Shown here in pieces: positions 1-7,528 of a DNA stretch of 12,013 bases (positions are counted from its first letter, which is position 1; every line of letters starts with the position of its first letter). The translations under genes and the position numbers were made by a program. The notes under the pieces were generated by a model. It was not told the DNA's origin. It saw nothing but the letters and a program-made list of their open reading frames with translations, and ran no database searches. Source of the DNA: G020353115 sp964481765 (GTDB taxonomy: Bacteria > Bacteroidota > Bacteroidia > Bacteroidales > VadinHA17); contig CAYZVJ010000095.1 in NCBI GenBank assembly GCA_964481765.1, positions 1 to 12,013 of the forward strand. The letters run 5' to 3'.

Positions 1-1699
1 CCGATATGAATTTCATCAACTCCCGGACGTACTCACTCGAGAAATTAAAATCAATCCCTGCATTGCGATAGATCTCCGGAATGGTAACAGAATAGCCAAG
101 TTGTAACGCTTTTTCGTACCGGGCAAGAGCCTTTTTCGCGTTCTGTCTGTATTGCTTCCAGATCGCTATTGCCCCAAGCTGTGCTATTCCATATTCAATG
201 TAATAAAAGGGACTTTCAAACAGATGAAGCTGTTTCTGCCATGAAAACGCTCTCGGTTTCTCAAATCCCGACCAGTCCACCTGGCCTGTTTCAAACTGAT
301 CCAGTATTTCAATCCATTTGCTGTTCCGTTCATCATCCGAATGGTTTGGATTAAGGTATATCCAGTGTTGAAATTTATCAATGGATGCTATCCATGGCAG
401 AATCATGATGATTCCCTCAAGCTGGCTCCTCTTAGCCCGTTTACATTCCCCTTCACTGCTAAAAAAAGCATCCCAGTAATCCATGCTTAATAACTCCATG
501 GTCATGGAAGCCAATTCAGCCACTTCTGCAGGGAGGTTCTTAAAATCAATGATCTCCAACTCTTTAGATAAAAAGGAATGAATGGCATGCCCACTCTCAT
601 GCATTATGGTCTCAATGTCCCGGAGATTACCCGTGGCATTCATAAATATAAACGGGATATTGCTTTCATATAACGGATAGTTGAATCCTCCGGGTGCTTT
701 TCCTTTTCTGGAACTCAGATCAAGAAATCCAATTTGTCCCATGGAATGAAGGTAATCACCATAAGCAGGTTTTACCCGGCTGAGGCACTGGACCGAACGA
801 TGAATCAATTCACCAACAGTATTGAATGGTTTCAGGGGAGGTTTCCGATCCGGGTCCACATCCAGATCCCATGGACGCAGCTCCGGCAAGCCCAAACATT
901 CCCTTCTCTTATCGAGTATGGTTCTTACGAGCGGGACCACCTCATCTGATATCGATTCATGAAACCTCTCACAATCGTTAACGCTGTAATCGAAACGGCC
1001 AAGTTCAGTAAATTTATAATCCCTGAAATTTTTAAAACCAGCATTTCTGGCTACCTGATCCCTTGTCTGTATCAGTCTTGAAAAAAGATCCTGAAGCGCT
1101 GAGGAATCCTTACCCCTTCTTTCGCTGATCAACCTGTAAACGCTCATTCTGGTCTCACGATCCACCTCCTTCAGGTAATTCCCTGCCATCTGAAGTGTCA
1201 ATTCCTTGCCCCGGTAAGTTACTGTCATCTTTGAAAGAATCCTCCCGTATTCCTGTTCCTCAACCTGAAGCCTGGCTAACAACGGAACATTTTCCTCCCG
1301 GAAGATCGCTATCCTGTTTTTTGCTGCCCGTATTGGGATCAGGTATTTCTGCTGATCCAGATCCTTCAGGTATGGCGATTCGATAAACTTCCTGTCCAGA
1401 ATATTGGAATAGGTGGAAATATGAGGTTCAATTTCTGTTACAAATCGGTTAAAACGATCGGCAAGTCCCTCATCCATTGTGTCGCAATTCATTCGAATGT
1501 AACGCCATGCCAGTTCCTCTTCAAGAAATGCTTCCAATTCGCTCCGGTCAAGAAGCCATTTTTTTAACGATCCGGCAGAATGTATTGACCGTTCAGTTAG
1601 TTTTAGAAAGTATGGCTCTACTGACTTCCACGACTCAACACGGAGACTGTCCGGCAGAAAGATGCGTTTTGGTGCCGGTTTAATTTGGTCAGGTTTCAT
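1..1699 (-). CDS. M3-family oligoendopeptidase (PepF-like zinc metallopeptidase), 3' end cut by window edge
   Basis: Predicted cytosolic zinc peptidase cleaving short peptides. The ATG at 1699-1697 opens a frame (MKPDQIKPAPKR...) that stays open for 566 codons to the window edge, about the usual length of the family, so only a few C-terminal residues should be missing. The zinc motif HESGH lies at residues 367-371 (plus-strand 587-601): His367 and His371 are the expected zinc ligands and Glu368 the catalytic base. The third ligand is probably Glu395 in AEVAELASMTMELL, which matches the family's E-x-x-S helix. The N-terminal half is helical, as in PepF-type enzymes, and there is no signal peptide. 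The gene starts 12 bp after the DUF5606 stop and is probably last or near last in the operon. The M3 assignment is firm; the exact substrate, and PepF versus another M3B subgroup, is not. Confidence 0.93.
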   Translation of the reverse strand, partial: MKPDQIKPAPKRIFLPDSLRVESWKSVEPYFLKLTERSIHSAGSLKKWLLDRSELEAFLEEELAWRYIRMNCDTMDEGLADRFNRFVTEIEPHISTYSNILDRKFIESPYLKDLDQQKYLIPIRAAKNRIAIFREENVPLLARLQVEEQEYGRILSKMTVTYRGKELTLQMAGNYLKEVDRETRMSVYRLISERRGKDSSALQDLFSRLIQTRDQVARNAGFKNFRDYKFTELGRFDYSVNDCERFHESISDEVVPLVRTILDKRRECLGLPELRPWDLDVDPDRKPPLKPFNTVGELIHRSVQCLSRVKPAYGDYLHSMGQIGFLDLSSRKGKAPGGFNYPLYESNIPFIFMNATGNLRDIETIMHESGHAIHSFLSKELEIIDFKNLPAEVAELASMTMELLSMDYWDAFFSSEGECKRAKRSQLEGIIMILPWIASIDKFQHWIYLNPNHSDDERNSKWIEILDQFETGQVDWSGFEKPRAFSWQKQLHLFESPFYYIEYGIAQLGAIAIWKQYRQNAKKALARYEKALQLGYSVTIPEIYRNAGIDFNFSSEYVRELMKFIS

Positions 1700-1711
1700 G
1701 GTATGGGAATG

Positions 1712-2314
1712 TTACTTTCCGGATGTTCCTTTCTTTACGGCTTTTTTTGACTGGTTTAGCACTTTACTTCCGGAGGTTTTTTTTGTTTGACCTGCCGTTT
1801 TACTTCCGGAGGGTTTTTTTGCCTGGTCTGCCGTTTTACTTCCCGGGGCTTTTTTTTCGGTAGCAGACACCGAATCACCCGCCTTTTTCTCTTTCGATAC
1901 CTGCTCTTTTCCCTCCTTTTCCTCCTCCTCGTCAAACTTCACCATCTTCAGTCTATGCATCAGGTTATACCATGTCAAAATTTTCTTAATATCCGAAGTA
2001 TATACACGATCCCTGTCATAGCCAGGAATAATTTCAGAAAAATAGTCTTTCAGTTTCTCCGGTGGGGATTTGGGATCAATGGTTGGTTTATTCCCCTCCT
2101 TTTCAAAAATCTTTTTAAACACATCAACAAGCGGCAGGTCTTCTTCATCGGTATAGACCGAGATATCCTCCAGCGAGGTGATCCGTTCAGAACCAAATGC
2201 ACTCATGCGCTTCTTGGTTTCTAAATTCTCAACAATGATGGCATTTCTACCCTGGGAAACAAATTTAAAGAGTCCCGGATAACCAGAAATAGCTAAAATA
2301 TCCTTTAGTTTCAT
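1712..2314 (-). CDS. DUF5606-family protein with Lys-rich repetitive C-terminal tail
   Basis: A 200-aa protein. Residues 1-125 (MKLKDILAISGYPGLFKFVSQG... to ...SDIKKILTWYNLM) match what I recall of the DUF5606 family of Bacteroidota, whose function is unknown. Residues about 128-200 are a low-complexity tail: first an acidic stretch (DEEEEKEGKEQ), then three 12-residue repeats of pattern KKxxGSKxxxQx (154-165, 166-177, 178-189) and a final KKAVKKGTSGK. The tail is strongly basic, Ser/Gly/Lys-rich and likely disordered, recalling histone H1-like or nucleic-acid-binding tails; that resemblance is inference. There is no membrane segment or signal peptide. The gene lies 30 bp after the J-domain gene and 12 bp before the M3 peptidase, so all three are probably co-transcribed. 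Confidence 0.85.
   Translation of the reverse strand: MKLKDILAISGYPGLFKFVSQGRNAIIVENLETKKRMSAFGSERITSLEDISVYTDEEDLPLVDVFKKIFEKEGNKPTIDPKSPPEKLKDYFSEIIPGYDRDRVYTSDIKKILTWYNLMHRLKMVKFDEEEEKEGKEQVSKEKKAGDSVSATEKKAPGSKTADQAKKPSGSKTAGQTKKTSGSKVLNQSKKAVKKGTSGK
1748..1855 (-). repeat. Three 36-bp in-frame tandem repeats in the DUF5606 gene
   Basis: Three imperfect 36-bp units encode KKAPGSKTADQA, KKPSGSKTAGQT and KKTSGSKVLNQS. Each begins with an A-tract of 7-8 on the coding strand (Lys-Lys codons), seen as T8, T7 and T8 on the plus strand. Unit number and tract length are the kind of feature that varies between strains by slippage. Confidence 0.85.
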
Positions 2315-2344
2315 AATTTCATATGTTAAAAAAATCTCATCCGA

Positions 2345-3067
2345 TCAGGCAATCTTTCTTTCCCGTTTTATCGTTTCGTATGCTTCATTTACTTTCTTGA
2401 ATTTATCGTTGGCAGCCTTCTGGAAATCTTCACCAAGGTGGCTAACCTTATCCGGATGGTATTTTTTTGCCATTTTCCGGTATGCCTTTTTCACCTCTTC
2501 ATCAGTAGCACCTCTATCAATTTCAAGAATTTTATAGGCAGAATCGGTTTGTGGAACGAACATGGATTTTATCGATTCTATATCTTTTAAAGAAATACCC
2601 AGGTAACCGGCAAGCAGTTCAATGGTTCGTTCCTCTGAAGCATGTACCTGTCCGTCTGCTTTGGCAATTCCAAAAAGAAAATGCAATAACTGTAACCGTG
2701 CGGAATAATCCAGGTTCTGCCGGATCTGGCGACAAACATCCTGAACCGGGATCTGTTTCTTTAAAAGATCCCGAAGCATCACGATGGCTTCCCCTGAAGT
2801 ATCCGCCCCAAAATTCTGAAGGAAGAATTTCTTCACGTAATCCAGTTCTGACCGAAGAATTTTACCGTCGGCTTTCATGACTGCTGCGACCAGAACCAGT
2901 AAACTCATAGCAAACGCACCGGAGGTCGTTCTTCTATCTCCGGTTACCATTTGCTGACTGGGAACATTATCAAAAAGTGAACCCAGGGCAAAACCAATTA
3001 ATCCGCCAATTGGCCCAAGGAAGGCCCATCCCAATCCTCCTCCAATCCATTTTGCGAATTTACCCAT
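2345..3067 (-). CDS. TerB-like / J-domain (DjlA-type) co-chaperone
   Basis: A 240-aa protein with three parts. Residues 1-33 are a Gly-rich hydrophobic segment (IGGGLGWAFLGPIGGLIGF) resembling a glycine-zipper membrane anchor. Residues about 50-165 are an all-helical TerB-like domain with two KADG motifs (MKADGKI, AKADGQV), as in DjlA. Residues about 175-238 are a J domain (SAYKILEIDRGATDEEVKKAYRK...) with the essential HPD at 204-206, so it should stimulate an Hsp70 ATPase, probably at the membrane. The order anchor-TerB-J is that of DjlA, but I leave the symbol blank because Bacteroidota homologues are divergent. It starts about 95 bp after coaE, with a possible internal promoter in that gap. 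The client process is unknown. Confidence 0.9.
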   Translation of the reverse strand: MGKFAKWIGGGLGWAFLGPIGGLIGFALGSLFDNVPSQQMVTGDRRTTSGAFAMSLLVLVAAVMKADGKILRSELDYVKKFFLQNFGADTSGEAIVMLRDLLKKQIPVQDVCRQIRQNLDYSARLQLLHFLFGIAKADGQVHASEERTIELLAGYLGISLKDIESIKSMFVPQTDSAYKILEIDRGATDEEVKKAYRKMAKKYHPDKVSHLGEDFQKAANDKFKKVNEAYETIKRERKIA

Positions 3068-3142
3068 GCTATCTATCTATTATTGAATGTTTTTCCAATA
3101 CTCCAGCTTCACACTGTTTCATCCTTTCTCAATTCAACACTT

Positions 3143-3150
3143 CAAATCTA
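3143..3150 (-). promoter_or_regulatory. Possible -7 element before the J-domain gene
   Basis: The minus strand reads TAGATTTG, a match to the Bacteroidota -7 consensus TAnnTTTG, about 76 nt upstream of the ATG. No TTG or TTTG lies 19-21 nt further upstream, so it is a weak candidate that may provide internal transcription of the last three genes. Confidence 0.3.
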
Positions 3151-3163
3151 TAAAAAAGTCAGG

Positions 3164-3754
3164 TTAACCGGAGAGTTCTGTGAATTTTTTATGCAATTCA
3201 AGTACCTGCGGAATAACCAGCTGATGATCGTCGTTGTTAACTATTTCATCCGATCGGGCTGATCGTTCCGCATCATTCATCTGGTTTCTCATTCTGCGTA
3301 GAACCTCTGCTCTCGATGTGCCGGCTCGTTCCATCACACGTGAGATTCGCAAAGCTTCAGGAGCTGAAACCATAATCACATAATCAAGTCCTTTGTCAGT
3401 ACCGCTTTCAAAAATTATAGCAGACTCTTTAATGATATATGGGGGATTACTACAATCCGTCAGCCACCTGTTAAAAGCCTCCAAAACAGCAGGATGGATT
3501 ATCGCATTCAGTTTTTCCAGGGCTTTTCTATCCGTAAAAACAGCTTCTGAAAGTCTTTTCCTGTCCAGGATCCCATTCCGGTAGATCCCCTTTCCAAAAA
3601 TCCCGGTAACCTTTCTGATAATTTCCGTATCATGATCCATAAGATCCCTGGAAACCTCATCTGAATGAAACACAGGTACGCCAAGAGTGGAAAAGATTTT
3701 ACAAACAAGGGATTTCCCACTACCGATCCCTCCTGTCAAACCGATCTTAAGCAT
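3164..3754 (-). CDS. coaE: Dephospho-CoA kinase
   Basis: Catalyses the last step of coenzyme A synthesis, ATP-dependent phosphorylation of the 3'-OH of dephospho-CoA, in the cytosol. The 196-aa length is typical. Residues 8-15 (GGIGSGKS) are the P-loop. HSDEVSRDLM follows the second strand at the position of the family's substrate-binding aspartate. EAFNRWL...YIIKESAIIFESG and the VMERAGTSRAEVLRRM lid/basic region match the CoaE fold, and Q-M-N-D...SDEIVNND near the C-terminus is the usual R-x-x-x-Q / ADxVIxN block. The start ATG shares one base with the TAA of ybbR (TAATG), so translation is probably coupled. Confidence 0.96.
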   Translation of the reverse strand: MLKIGLTGGIGSGKSLVCKIFSTLGVPVFHSDEVSRDLMDHDTEIIRKVTGIFGKGIYRNGILDRKRLSEAVFTDRKALEKLNAIIHPAVLEAFNRWLTDCSNPPYIIKESAIIFESGTDKGLDYVIMVSAPEALRISRVMERAGTSRAEVLRRMRNQMNDAERSARSDEIVNNDDHQLVIPQVLELHKKFTELSG

Positions 3755-4752
3755 TATTTCTCAATAATAAATTCGACATTGACCGGATGAAAGCGGATCG
3801 ATCGCACATATTCAGGAGCTTTTACAATGGTTACTTTGAGTTTGTTGCCTAGTTTTTTTTCAATCGCCTCATAATCAACAACTGCCCTGAATTGATGAGT
3901 AGTAAGCTTTTCGTAGTTGGATAAACTAACATTACAGGTTAATGTTACAGACCCGGGAAAGGTCTTCAGTATCAGACTATCAGGGACATGAACCGTCTCA
4001 ATCGGAATGTCAAGAAGCGCTTCTGTATATTGCTCAACGGGAATAGTAATGGTTACCTTCTTTGTGGAATAGGTGACGTTTTTTATCTCCTCCAGGTTGA
4101 TACTATGCGTAATCAACTGGTCTACACCGGAGATCAATTCCTTTCGTGTATAAACCTGCTGTATAGTATCAATTATCAGATCCGGTCCCGATACCATAAT
4201 CGTATCGGGATCAATGGTAATCTCACCGGTCAGCATGAATTGCTTGGCGTATTGAATCGACAGATCCGGAACCACAGGTACCCTCTTCTGAACAATTTCG
4301 CCAAATTCAAAAATAATACTATCCGGAGAAATGTTAAGTAACTGTACATCTGACCTTAGCTGCCTTGCTATTCCTGTCCTGACTCTTGAAGTCAGAATAA
4401 AAAATTTCTGAGCGCTGGAATTCCCCATGATGGTAAAACCATACTGATTGAGATCAAATATAAGGGGTAACAATCGGTTACTAACCTTATATTTCAACAG
4501 GGTATAACCCGGAGCTTCAATAGTCAATTCAAACCTGGATGGCAACTCCTTTACCAGCACTTTATCCTTTGGCAGGTTAATATACTTAACCGGGCAGGTT
4601 ATGGTTGTGCTTGAATTTTTACTCAATTCATTCAGTAACCATAAGATAGTGGAAAGAAGAAGAAAAAACAGAAAGATCAGAAGTTTCCGATCAAACTTAA
4701 TTCTTACGTTCTTAAAGAATGAAATGTTCCTATTTTCAGAATCACTTTCCAC
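3754..4752 (-). CDS. YbbR-domain membrane protein (CdaR-like)
   Basis: A 332-aa protein with a short basic N-terminus, a single membrane helix at about residues 24-41 (LLIFLFFLLLSTILWLLN) and a long extracytoplasmic region of beta-rich YbbR-like repeats, seen in segments such as TCPVKYINLPKDKVLVKELP and RVPVVPDLSI. YbbR/CdaR proteins in Firmicutes regulate the diadenylate cyclase CdaA; a similar role here is inference, since no cyclase gene lies in the window. The start is GTG (4752-4750): the frame has a stop 30 bp upstream and no in-frame ATG between. It follows yajC by 69 bp and overlaps coaE by one base, the gene order expected in Bacteroidota. Confidence 0.88.
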   Translation of the reverse strand: MESDSENRNISFFKNVRIKFDRKLLIFLFFLLLSTILWLLNELSKNSSTTITCPVKYINLPKDKVLVKELPSRFELTIEAPGYTLLKYKVSNRLLPLIFDLNQYGFTIMGNSSAQKFFILTSRVRTGIARQLRSDVQLLNISPDSIIFEFGEIVQKRVPVVPDLSIQYAKQFMLTGEITIDPDTIMVSGPDLIIDTIQQVYTRKELISGVDQLITHSINLEEIKNVTYSTKKVTITIPVEQYTEALLDIPIETVHVPDSLILKTFPGSVTLTCNVSLSNYEKLTTHQFRAVVDYEAIEKKLGNKLKVTIVKAPEYVRSIRFHPVNVEFIIEK

Positions 4753-4821
4753 GATCCATCGATTAAAAAAGATTGGTTACATGGGTGTAATGATAAGCTG
4801 GATCAAATGTGCAGACCAGGG

Positions 4822-5145
4822 TTATTTCTGTCTTGATAAATCTGTTGAATCCTTTACAATGGCACTCTTGTCTACCCTGAGTCTCACATTATCAGCCACT
4901 TCGACTAAAACAACACCATCCTTAACATCCACAATCTTTCCATATATTCCACCGGTTGTTATAATCTTATCACCCTTTTGCAGCCCTTCTCTGTAGGTAC
5001 GAAGTTCTTTCTGCTTTCTAACCTGCGGGCGAATCATAAAAAAATAAAAAACAACGATAATTAACAGGAGAAATACAAAGGACATATAAGGACTTTGTCC
5101 TTCACCGGCCGGAGCCATTAAAATTACTGACAATAATATGTTCAT
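4822..5145 (-). CDS. yajC: Preprotein translocase accessory subunit YajC
   Basis: A 107-aa inner-membrane protein that associates with SecDF in the Sec translocon. It has one membrane helix at about residues 20-38 (YMSFVFLLLIIVVFYFFMI) followed directly by the family signature RPQVRKQKEL. The cytosolic domain has GDKIITTGGIYGKIVDVKDG, with the conserved TTGGIyG core, and ends in VRLRVDKSAIV. The N-terminal 19 residues (MNILLSVILMAPAGEGQSP) are typical of Bacteroidota YajC. It begins 17 bp after the DUF1573 stop. The assignment is secure. Confidence 0.95.
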   Translation of the reverse strand: MNILLSVILMAPAGEGQSPYMSFVFLLLIIVVFYFFMIRPQVRKQKELRTYREGLQKGDKIITTGGIYGKIVDVKDGVVLVEVADNVRLRVDKSAIVKDSTDLSRQK

Positions 5146-5162
5146 TAGCTTTATGTATTAAA

Positions 5163-5467
5163 TTAATTATTTGATTCAACGATGTTTGCCTGTATTTGAA
5201 GCACCTTTACTGCGGGATCACTGTTGGATCGGATGGCAATGTTTTTTATCTGTTTTCCACTTCTGCCCGAACTGTCAAATACAACTTCAACGTATCCCTC
5301 TTTTCCGGGNNNNNNNNNNNNNNNNNNNNNNNNNNNNNNNNNNNNNNNNNNNNNNNNNNNNNNNNNNNNNNNNNNNNNNNNNNNNNNNNNNNNNNNNNNN
5401 NNNNNNNNNTAACAAAGATCACCAGGATAATAAAAGCTTCTATTTTCATAGCCCGAATAATTTTCAT
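5163..5467 (-). CDS. DUF1573 secreted protein, interrupted by an N gap
   Basis: Exported protein of the DUF1573 family, with an immunoglobulin-like beta-sandwich and unknown function. The 3' part (5163-5309) encodes PGKEGYVEVVFDSSGRSGKQ... ending VLQIQANIVESNN, the typical C-terminal strand pattern of the family. The 5' part beyond the gap encodes MKIIRAMKIEAFIILVIFV from the ATG at 5467-5465, a basic n-region and hydrophobic core that look like a Sec signal. ATGs at 5491 and 5449 are alternative starts. The two parts are out of frame across the 100 N. A full family member needs roughly 60 residues between them, including the usual SCGCT motif, so the N run is a placeholder for about 180-200 bp (inference). 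It sits between nusB and yajC, its usual neighbours. Confidence 0.8.
5310..5409. other. Assembly gap (100 N) inside the DUF1573 gene
   Basis: Exactly 100 N, a standard placeholder for a gap of unknown size. The flanks share no repeated sequence, and the two gene parts are out of frame across it, so real sequence is missing here. Confidence 0.97.
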
Positions 5468-5495
5468 GCAAATTAAGAACAATTTTACCATTTGA

Positions 5496-6467
5496 TCAAA
5501 CCGGATTCTTGTTTTCATTCTCCTCTCCAACTAATCCTCTGCCTTTCTTAACGATAATCTTCTCCGTCTTCAGTTCATGAATGATCTTATCAAGAATTCC
5601 ATTGATAAAATAACTGCTTTTTGGTGTACTGTAATATTTTGAAATTTCAAGGTACTCGTTGAAGCTGACCTTAGTCGGGATGTCTTCGAACTCAACGATC
5701 TCAGCAATACCGAGTTGCATAACCAGGATATCCATGAATGCGATTCGTTCGATCTCCCAGTTTTTTGTATATTTTCCAATCAGGGCAATATAGTCATCCC
5801 CGTTTGCAATAGCCTTTCGAAATAACCTTTTTACAAACTGTTTATCGTCATTATTTCGATACATGGGCATCAACGGAGTATCTGGTCCTGAATCTTCAGT
5901 AAACTTTTTTACCGTTTTAATGATCATGCTTATCGCAAATTCAACATCATCGTTCCAAAAAATACTTTGCTCCTCAAGGTTTTGGTACAACTCCTCGGAA
6001 AAAATGATCATCGTCGAGAATATCTTTGAGATTACTTTCTTATCGTCTTCATAATCAACATCTTCCTGTGACATATACGCAACGTAATCCTCCGATTCAT
6101 CAATCTTTTTGCTCAGCCCCCTGATCAATTCGGGGTAGTTAACCCAGCTGAGTTTGATCTCCTTAAGATAGGATTTTAGCTGAGTATTACCACTGATCTG
6201 TTTGACAAGCCTGTTATCAACGAAGCGTGTATTCGGATGAAGATCATCAAAAGTAGGTATCTTCTTATTCCTGGCAAGTTCGATGCGTGATTCAAGAAAA
6301 CGGACGATCTCTACGATCAATAAAAGCAGGTAATGATACAGATCATAGGTCTTCCGGATACTGAAAAAAAGTTGTTTTTCAGCATTGGTTACTGACTCTT
6401 CCCCTGCCTTATAATATGCATAAAGCGACTGTAATATTTTTATGCGTAGTATTCTCCTGCTAAGCAT
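5496..6467 (-). CDS. nusB: Transcription antitermination factor NusB (long Bacteroidota form)
   Basis: RNA-binding antitermination factor that works with NusE (S10) on rRNA operons. The conserved NusB domain is C-terminal: NWEIERIAFMDILVMQLGIAE, then DIPTKVSFNEYLEISKYYST and FINGILDKI (residues about 287-295). The N-terminal about 190 residues (MLSRRILRIKILQSLYAYYK...) are a helical extension that starts with a second NusB-like IKILQSLYAY segment, as in other Bacteroidota NusB. I chose the ATG at 6467-6465, giving 323 aa, because the homology begins exactly there and a consensus promoter lies 130 nt upstream. The frame is open further up to 6665 but that part reads as non-coding. The C-terminal tail (GLVGEENENKNPV) is variable. 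First gene of the leftward operon. Confidence 0.93.
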   Translation of the reverse strand: MLSRRILRIKILQSLYAYYKAGEESVTNAEKQLFFSIRKTYDLYHYLLLLIVEIVRFLESRIELARNKKIPTFDDLHPNTRFVDNRLVKQISGNTQLKSYLKEIKLSWVNYPELIRGLSKKIDESEDYVAYMSQEDVDYEDDKKVISKIFSTMIIFSEELYQNLEEQSIFWNDDVEFAISMIIKTVKKFTEDSGPDTPLMPMYRNNDDKQFVKRLFRKAIANGDDYIALIGKYTKNWEIERIAFMDILVMQLGIAEIVEFEDIPTKVSFNEYLEISKYYSTPKSSYFINGILDKIIHELKTEKIIVKKGRGLVGEENENKNPV

Positions 6468-6480
6468 GATAATGAACAAT

Positions 6481-6572
6481 CCCACCTGAAACAGATGGGG
6501 TATCAAATGGAACTCATTGTCACCCCACCAAGGGGGCAAGAAATTTGACCCGCATCCGCCCCTTTTGCGGAT
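6481..6572 (-). promoter_or_regulatory. Structured 5' leader of nusB
   Basis: Three potential stem-loops lie between the predicted transcription start and the nusB ATG. One is ATCCGC/GCGGAT with a 7-nt loop (6554-6572). One is a CCCC/GGGG stem flanked by TTG/CAA (6517-6539). One is an 8-bp stem with one G-U pair and a 3-nt loop (6481-6499), ending 13 nt before the start codon. No T-run follows any of them, so they are not simple terminators. A regulatory role is inference. Confidence 0.4.
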
Positions 6573-6599
6573 AAAGAACCGGTAATAACCTCTTTTGCA

Positions 6600-6630
6600 C
6601 AAATGTAAGCTATTTTTCCACCCCATCAAA
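6600..6630 (-). promoter_or_regulatory. Bacteroidota-type promoter of the nusB operon
   Basis: The minus strand has TTTG at 6630-6627, a 19-nt spacer, then TACATTTG at 6607-6600. This fits the Bacteroides sigma-factor consensus TTTG-N19-21-TAnnTTTG in both boxes and spacing. Transcription should begin near 6593-6595, giving a leader of about 130 nt. Confidence 0.75.
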
Positions 6631-6714
6631 GCGCTTACTTTAACAATCTCAGGATTCATCGGCATCCATTAGCTATAAATTTACTTTATCTATGTGCGTT
6701 TTAAAATTATTTTA

Positions 6715-6722
6715 TACATTTG
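6715..6722 (+). promoter_or_regulatory. -7 element of the DUF3276 gene
   Basis: TACATTTG matches TAnnTTTG and ends 33 nt before the ATG at 6756. It overlaps the in-frame TTG at 6720, which argues that translation starts at 6756 and not at that TTG. No convincing -33 box is seen at the expected distance. It is divergent from the nusB promoter, with the two -7 boxes about 110 bp apart. Confidence 0.5.
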
Positions 6723-6755
6723 AATGTTAAATCATCCCTAACAAAACAAAGAAAG

Positions 6756-7202
6756 ATGGAAGACGGATCTGAAAAAAAAGAAGAACTGGAGAAAAAAGAG
6801 GAGAAAGACACGAATGATGCTCCTAACAATACTGAGAGGGAAGAAATTTTTTCGAAAGTTGTTCGTGCAGGAAAAAGAACCTATTTTTTTGATGTCAAAG
6901 CGACCAGACGAAATGATTACTACCTGACCATTACGGAGAGCAAGAAAAGATTTAACCGTGATGGCCGATTCTACTATGAGAAACATAAGATTTTCCTCTA
7001 CAAGGAAGATTTTGATAAATTCTCAGATGGCCTGGCAGAAATAATTGAATACATACAGGAAAACAGGCCTGAGATCATCGAGAAGGAGGAAATTACATCC
7101 CAGGAGAAAGCGGATGAAACAAAGGTTGAAACCAAAATTGATGAAGAATTGGCTGAGACCTATACCGATGTTGATTTTGAAGACCTGGAAGATAAAAGCT
7201 AA
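6756..7202 (+). CDS. DUF3276 (PUR-alpha-like) nucleic-acid-binding protein
   Basis: A 148-aa protein from the ATG at 6756. After an acidic/lysine-rich N-terminus (MEDGSEKKEELEKKEEK), residues about 32-105 form a PUR domain: EIFSKVVRAGKRTYFFDVKATR, NDYYLTITESKKRF and FYYEKHKIFLYKEDFDKF. These are the hallmark strands of the DUF3276 family of Bacteroidota. PUR-domain proteins (human Pur-alpha, Borrelia EbfG) bind single-stranded DNA/RNA; the cellular role in this phylum is not established. The C-terminal about 40 residues are highly acidic (EITSQEKADETK..., DVDFEDLEDKS) and likely disordered. A further in-frame TTG start at 6720 is less likely because the -7 element overlaps it. It appears monocistronic, with 326 bp to feoB. 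Confidence 0.9.
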   Translation: MEDGSEKKEELEKKEEKDTNDAPNNTEREEIFSKVVRAGKRTYFFDVKATRRNDYYLTITESKKRFNRDGRFYYEKHKIFLYKEDFDKFSDGLAEIIEYIQENRPEIIEKEEITSQEKADETKVETKIDEELAETYTDVDFEDLEDKS

Positions 7203-7528
7203 TCCAATTCAGGCTTCTGATAACACCCTATCCCCTTAAAAACTGAATCGTTGAATTCAGCTATACCCGGCGTAACGTGATCCATTGAATAAATACCCTT
7301 CAATGAGCATAGTATAGTTATCATAGCTCCCTTCTTATCACTACCTCATGCTCCCATGATAGGAACCTACATCTAATCCTTACTTGATTCTACCTGTACT
7401 TCTCCATCTTTTCAACAGCACAAAATTAACCCATAAAAATACCCACATAATGGTATTGTCGGGAAAAGGAATGATTAGTAGGTTTACAGCCCGTTACCGG
7501 AAAGGCAGGGAATCATAAAAATCATTCC
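7203..7528. other. 326-bp intergenic region between the DUF3276 gene and feoB
   Basis: No coding sequence of convincing length. It holds a 6-bp stem-loop CTGAAT/ATTCAG (7243-7260) about 40 nt after the DUF3276 stop, without a T-run, and the putative feoB promoter near its right end. No feoA-like frame is present. An inverted pair GGAATGATT (7468-7476) / AATCATTCC (7520-7528) spans the predicted feoB transcription start. Confidence 0.6.
7454..7486 (+). promoter_or_regulatory. Putative feoB promoter
   Basis: TATTG (TTG at 7456-7458), a 20-nt spacer and TAGGTTTA (7479-7486, one base off TAnnTTTG) fit the Bacteroidota promoter layout. The predicted start near 7493 leaves about 35 nt before the feoB ATG. 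Confidence 0.4.

Noticed and set aside
1748..1855. CRISPR-like repeat
   Set aside because: The 36-bp periodicity is in-frame protein repeats with no unique spacers.
1787..2224. 145-aa plus-strand ORF opposite the DUF5606 gene
   Set aside because: It is an antisense shadow: the Phe-rich, Leu-rich composition mirrors Lys/Glu codons of the real gene.
6468..6665. 66-codon in-frame extension of nusB upstream of the chosen ATG (PPWWGDNEFHLIPHLF...)
   Set aside because: It contains the consensus promoter and hairpins, does not look like NusB, and homology starts exactly at MLSRRILRIK.
7243..7260. Rho-independent terminator after the DUF3276 gene
   Set aside because: The stem is 6 bp, AT-rich and lacks a following T-run.
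7450..7518. 22-codon ORF (MVLSGKGMISRFTARYRKG...) just upstream of feoB
   Set aside because: It overlaps the likely promoter, its start lies upstream of the predicted transcription start, and it has no family resemblance.
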